From the NCBI GenBank assembly GCA_035290025.1, contig DATDVL010000020.1, positions 1 to 6,963 of the forward strand: 6,963 bases of DNA, read 5' to 3'. Source of the DNA: DATDVL01 sp035290025. GTDB taxonomy: Archaea > Nanobdellota > Nanobdellia > SCGC-AAA011-G17 > DATDVL01. Within the stretch, counting starts at the first letter, position 1; the number at the start of each line of letters is the position of its first letter. The translations under genes and the position numbers were made by a program. Shown here piece by piece: positions 5,381-6,963 of this stretch. A model generated the notes under the pieces. The model saw only the letters and a program-made list of their open reading frames with translations. It was not told where the DNA came from and did no database searches.

Positions 5381-5394
5381 AGATTTTCGGTTTT
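5375..5394 (+). repeat. 20-bp direct repeat, right copy
   Basis: TTCGTAAGATTTTCGGTTTT is identical to 4825-4844. Its last two bases are inside the stop codon (TAA, minus strand, 5393-5395) of the next gene. The bases on both sides differ from the left copy, so the identity is exactly 20 bp. Confidence 0.9.
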
Positions 5395-5884
5395 ATATCT
5401 TATTAAGTAATGCTTCTTGTGCTTGTTTGAGTATGCCGTCTAATTCTTTGACGACGATGGTGTACATGCGTTGTATGACTAGTTCGTAGAGTCCTTCTTT
5501 TAATGGTCCTGAGCAGTAGTCGATGAAGCTGTTGAAATCGTCGGGGTCCATGGTAGAGAGTTGGTCTCGTGGCAGGTTGCATTGCATGCTTTTGTGTTCT
5601 AGTAATCGTTCGAATTGTGGGTCTGCTCCTAGTGCTATGCGTTCCATTTTTACTTCCATGGTGCAGGTGTTGCCGAAGCTGCTGTGGATAGTATAACTGT
5701 AGACATTGTCATTTTTTATGGTGATAAGTCTTGCTGTTGTGCATTCTTCTAGGTTTGCTCGGAAGCAGAGTTTGTCTCGTGCGCAGTCTTTTTTGACGAT
5801 GCCTGACGTGTAGATGACCAGTGCTATGACGATGATAATCGCGGTGAGTATAATCTTGTTATTATTCCAGAAACCTCTTTTCAT
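5393..5884 (-). CDS. Membrane-anchored Cys-rich protein, unknown function
   Basis: This 163-aa protein is of no recognised family. A short basic N-terminus (MKRGFWNNNK) and a hydrophobic helix at about 11-30 indicate a signal anchor with the rest outside the cell. The exposed part has six cysteines (34, 40, 48, 74, 102, 124), an even number that fits up to three disulfides. No lipobox-like Cys directly follows the helix, so it is probably not a lipoprotein. The C-terminal third (about 128-163) is helical and amphipathic. The start is supported by a TATA box about 27 bp upstream. A-ending codons match the other minus-strand genes, so it appears resident. The stop codon touches the right 20-bp repeat. 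Confidence 0.75.
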   Translation of the reverse strand: MKRGFWNNNKIILTAIIIVIALVIYTSGIVKKDCARDKLCFRANLEECTTARLITIKNDNVYSYTIHSSFGNTCTMEVKMERIALGADPQFERLLEHKSMQCNLPRDQLSTMDPDDFNSFIDYCSGPLKEGLYELVIQRMYTIVVKELDGILKQAQEALLNKI

Positions 5885-5906
5885 AGGGTTAGTGAGGGAG
5901 AAATTG

Positions 5907-5916
5907 TTTATTTAAA
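5907..5916 (-). promoter_or_regulatory. TATA box for the Cys-rich membrane protein gene
   Basis: On the minus strand it reads TTTAAATAAA, preceded by CC, and is centred about 27 bp upstream of the ATG at 5884. It fills the 40-bp gap after the upstream gene, so the two minus genes are separate transcription units. Confidence 0.65.
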
Positions 5917-5924
5917 GGTTCTGT

Positions 5925-6488
5925 CTAAGTTTCATCGCGGGGTGTTTTGCCATGCCAGTAATAGGCTTCTAGTTGTGCTCTTGTCGCGATGTCATAGAAT
6001 TCTAGCAGGCCTAACGTGAGTATAGTGTCTTGCTCATCAAGCATGGTCGTGCGTGGTCTGCAAAGTCTTGCTACACGTAGGCGATATTCTAGTCCTTCGG
6101 TGTCATGTGTTAGTGCTTCTCCATGTTCTTGTAGTTCTTTTTTTACGGCAACGCCTTGGCAGTGTCCGTGAAAGTCAAATCCTCGGTCTCGTCGCAGGTC
6201 AATGGGTAGGATGATAGGTTTTTTGCAGCCGTAGCAAGATACTTTTCTTTTTCCAGTGAAGTATTCTGGATAGCTCTCCATCATGTTTAGGTATGCTGCG
6301 CGAAAGTCTTCACCGTTAAGGTCGAGAAAAAAAGACATGCTTTCTATTCCTCCTAGGGGTGTGAACATAGTTGTTCCTTCAATAGCTCTACGTTGGGTGA
6401 CGAGAGGGATTTCATAGTATTCTTCTTGTCGAGTGGGGTATCCGAATTGTCGTAGTAATTCTGCTCCGACAGGTGGTAGTTTAGCCAT
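5925..6488 (-). CDS. Putative zinc-binding protein, unknown function
   Basis: This 187-aa soluble protein is not recognised as a known family. The centre contains C85-Y-G-C88 followed about 19 residues later by H107-G-H109-C110, a likely four-ligand zinc site made of CxxC plus His/Cys. The N-terminal half (1-80) has a Pro- and Tyr-rich start and the element FTPLGGIESMSFFLDLNGEDF (about 42-62), which looks like a strand-turn-helix. The C-terminal half (about 112-187) is helical and charged, ending WHGKTPRDET. No membrane helix is present. A TATA box 26 bp upstream fixes the start. A zinc-ribbon-like nucleic-acid or protein-binding role is possible, but nothing in the sequence proves it. Confidence 0.7.
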   Translation of the reverse strand: MAKLPPVGAELLRQFGYPTRQEEYYEIPLVTQRRAIEGTTMFTPLGGIESMSFFLDLNGEDFRAAYLNMMESYPEYFTGKRKVSCYGCKKPIILPIDLRRDRGFDFHGHCQGVAVKKELQEHGEALTHDTEGLEYRLRVARLCRPRTTMLDEQDTILTLGLLEFYDIATRAQLEAYYWHGKTPRDET

Positions 6489-6510
6489 AAATAGAAGATA
6501 CTTTTTTTCT

Positions 6511-6518
6511 TATAAAAA
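6511..6518 (-). promoter_or_regulatory. TATA box for the putative zinc protein gene
   Basis: On the minus strand it reads TTTTTATA, centred about 26 bp upstream of the ATG at 6488. It lies between the dnaG terminator and this gene. Confidence 0.65.
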
Positions 6519-6540
6519 TCTATGTCACTGATAAGATAAA

Positions 6541-6577
6541 TAAAAAAAGAAATAATCTCCCGTTATTATTTCGGGAG
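6541..6577 (-). terminator. Hairpin plus T-run terminator of dnaG
   Basis: On the minus strand CTCCCG (6572-6577) pairs with CGGGAG (6557-6562) around a 9-nt loop that contains the dnaG stop codon (6566-6568). A run of seven T follows at 6549-6543. The layout is that of a bacterial-style intrinsic terminator, unusual for archaea, which normally rely on T-tracts alone. Confidence 0.6.
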
Positions 6578-6963
6578 TTCTGCGGGTGTGTAGATATGCA
6601 CGCGTGCTGTTCCTGGTTTTATTTTGCTTTCTGTTGCTACTAAGTATTTGACGTTGCTTCGTTGTGCTGCTTCTACTAAGTCTGCGGTTATTACTCCGTC
6701 TTGTACGACGGCGTGAACATTGCCGAGGCTTTTGACGGTTGTTGCGACTTCTGGTGTGGGTACTTTTCCTAGTAAGTTTCCTTGTTCGTCCAGAAGTGCT
6801 GCTCCTCGTGTTCCTATGAGGTCGTCAAGCATTTTTTTGTAGTTGCCAAGGTTTTTATCAGGTTGTGGTTCTGGTCGTCGTAAGGGTACGGCTACGGGTC
6901 GTGCCATCATCGTATTTTCTCGTGGTGGTAACGGTCGTGCCATGGGTGCTTGGCTGCTGGGGA
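6566..6963 (-). CDS. dnaG: Archaeal DnaG primase-like protein, C-terminal part
   Basis: The frame stays open to the right edge, so the 5' part, including the expected Toprim domain, lies outside the window; the ATG at 6943 is internal. The visible part starts with a Pro- and Arg-rich linker (MARPLPPRENTMMARPVAVP and onward, about 30 residues). The conserved archaeal DnaG C-terminal domain follows: LDDLIGTRGAALLDEQGNLLGKVP in outline, then VHAVVQDGVITADLVEAA, VKYLVATESK and a final VHIYTPAELPK. In archaea DnaG associates with the exosome through its terminal regions and has primase activity in some species. The linker contains a repeated MARP. A-ending codons (CGA, CCA, GCA) fit the minus-strand pattern. 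A hairpin terminator overlaps its end. Confidence 0.85.
   Translation of the reverse strand, partial: PSSQAPMARPLPPRENTMMARPVAVPLRRPEPQPDKNLGNYKKMLDDLIGTRGAALLDEQGNLLGKVPTPEVATTVKSLGNVHAVVQDGVITADLVEAAQRSNVKYLVATESKIKPGTARVHIYTPAELPK

Larger units (their letters stand above)
4825..5394. mobile_element. Candidate inserted toxin-antitoxin-like cassette
   Basis: The stretch between the two 20-bp direct repeats (530 bp, 4845-5374) holds a RelE-like gene and a convergent 47-aa ORF, each with its own promoter. The outside neighbours are convergent (4187-4816 on plus, 5393-5884 on minus), so removing the cassette and one repeat would leave a simple convergent junction. The toxin gene's codon use differs from the surroundings. 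No transposase or integrase is present and no terminal inverted repeats were seen. It would therefore be a passenger moved in trans or by recombination. The boundaries are inferred. Confidence 0.4.

Noticed and set aside
4825..5394. CRISPR array
   Set aside because: There are only two repeat copies, 550 bp apart, with genes between them.
4825..5394. tRNA-derived attachment sites of an integrated element
   Set aside because: The 20-mer does not resemble a tRNA 3' end, and no integrase is present.

Overview
The window reads as archaeal chromosome. It carries an archaeal-type SRP (7S) RNA, the C-terminal domain of archaeal DnaG, and a DRG-type TGS protein. TATA-like boxes sit about 25-28 bp upstream of most start codons, so most transcripts look leaderless. 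The surface protein with Ig-like repeats and the many small uncharacterised proteins resemble DPANN archaea (Woesearchaeota/Pacearchaeota-like), but that placement is an inference.

Layout, left to right. A surface-anchored glycoprotein-like CDS runs in from the left edge (2-1219, +). It is followed by a small DRG-like TGS protein with an eroded G domain (1252-2088, +) and an uncharacterised 205-aa protein (2149-2766, +). The SRP RNA follows (2814-3078, +); it is easily missed because a spurious ORF overlies it. Next are a YIP1-family membrane protein (3160-3747, +) and a two-gene overlapping unit: a DUF6884-like protein (3787-4194, +) and a GIY-YIG-like nuclease (4187-4816, +). A compact module follows: a RelE-like toxin gene (4887-5189, +) convergent with a 47-aa ORF (5186-5329, -). 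The right side is all on the minus strand: a Cys-rich membrane-anchored protein (5393-5884), a putative zinc-binding protein (5925-6488), and the 3' part of dnaG (6566 to the right edge).

The most interesting point is the RelE-like/47-aa module. It lies between two convergent genes and is bracketed by a perfect 20-bp direct repeat (4825-4844 and 5375-5394). The toxin gene also departs from local codon habits (AGA/AGG arginine and GAA glutamate, no T-over-A excess). Together this suggests a recently inserted toxin-antitoxin-like cassette of about 550 bp.

A second global signal is strand asymmetry. The plus strand is T-rich relative to A in genes of both orientations, so plus-strand genes use T-ending codons (CGT for Arg) and minus-strand genes A-ending ones (CGA). 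The skew follows the DNA strand, not transcription.

Functionally, the SRP RNA, the TGS protein and DnaG are translation, secretion and information-processing genes. The surface protein and the two membrane proteins belong to the envelope. No prophage, CRISPR array, tRNA or rRNA was seen.
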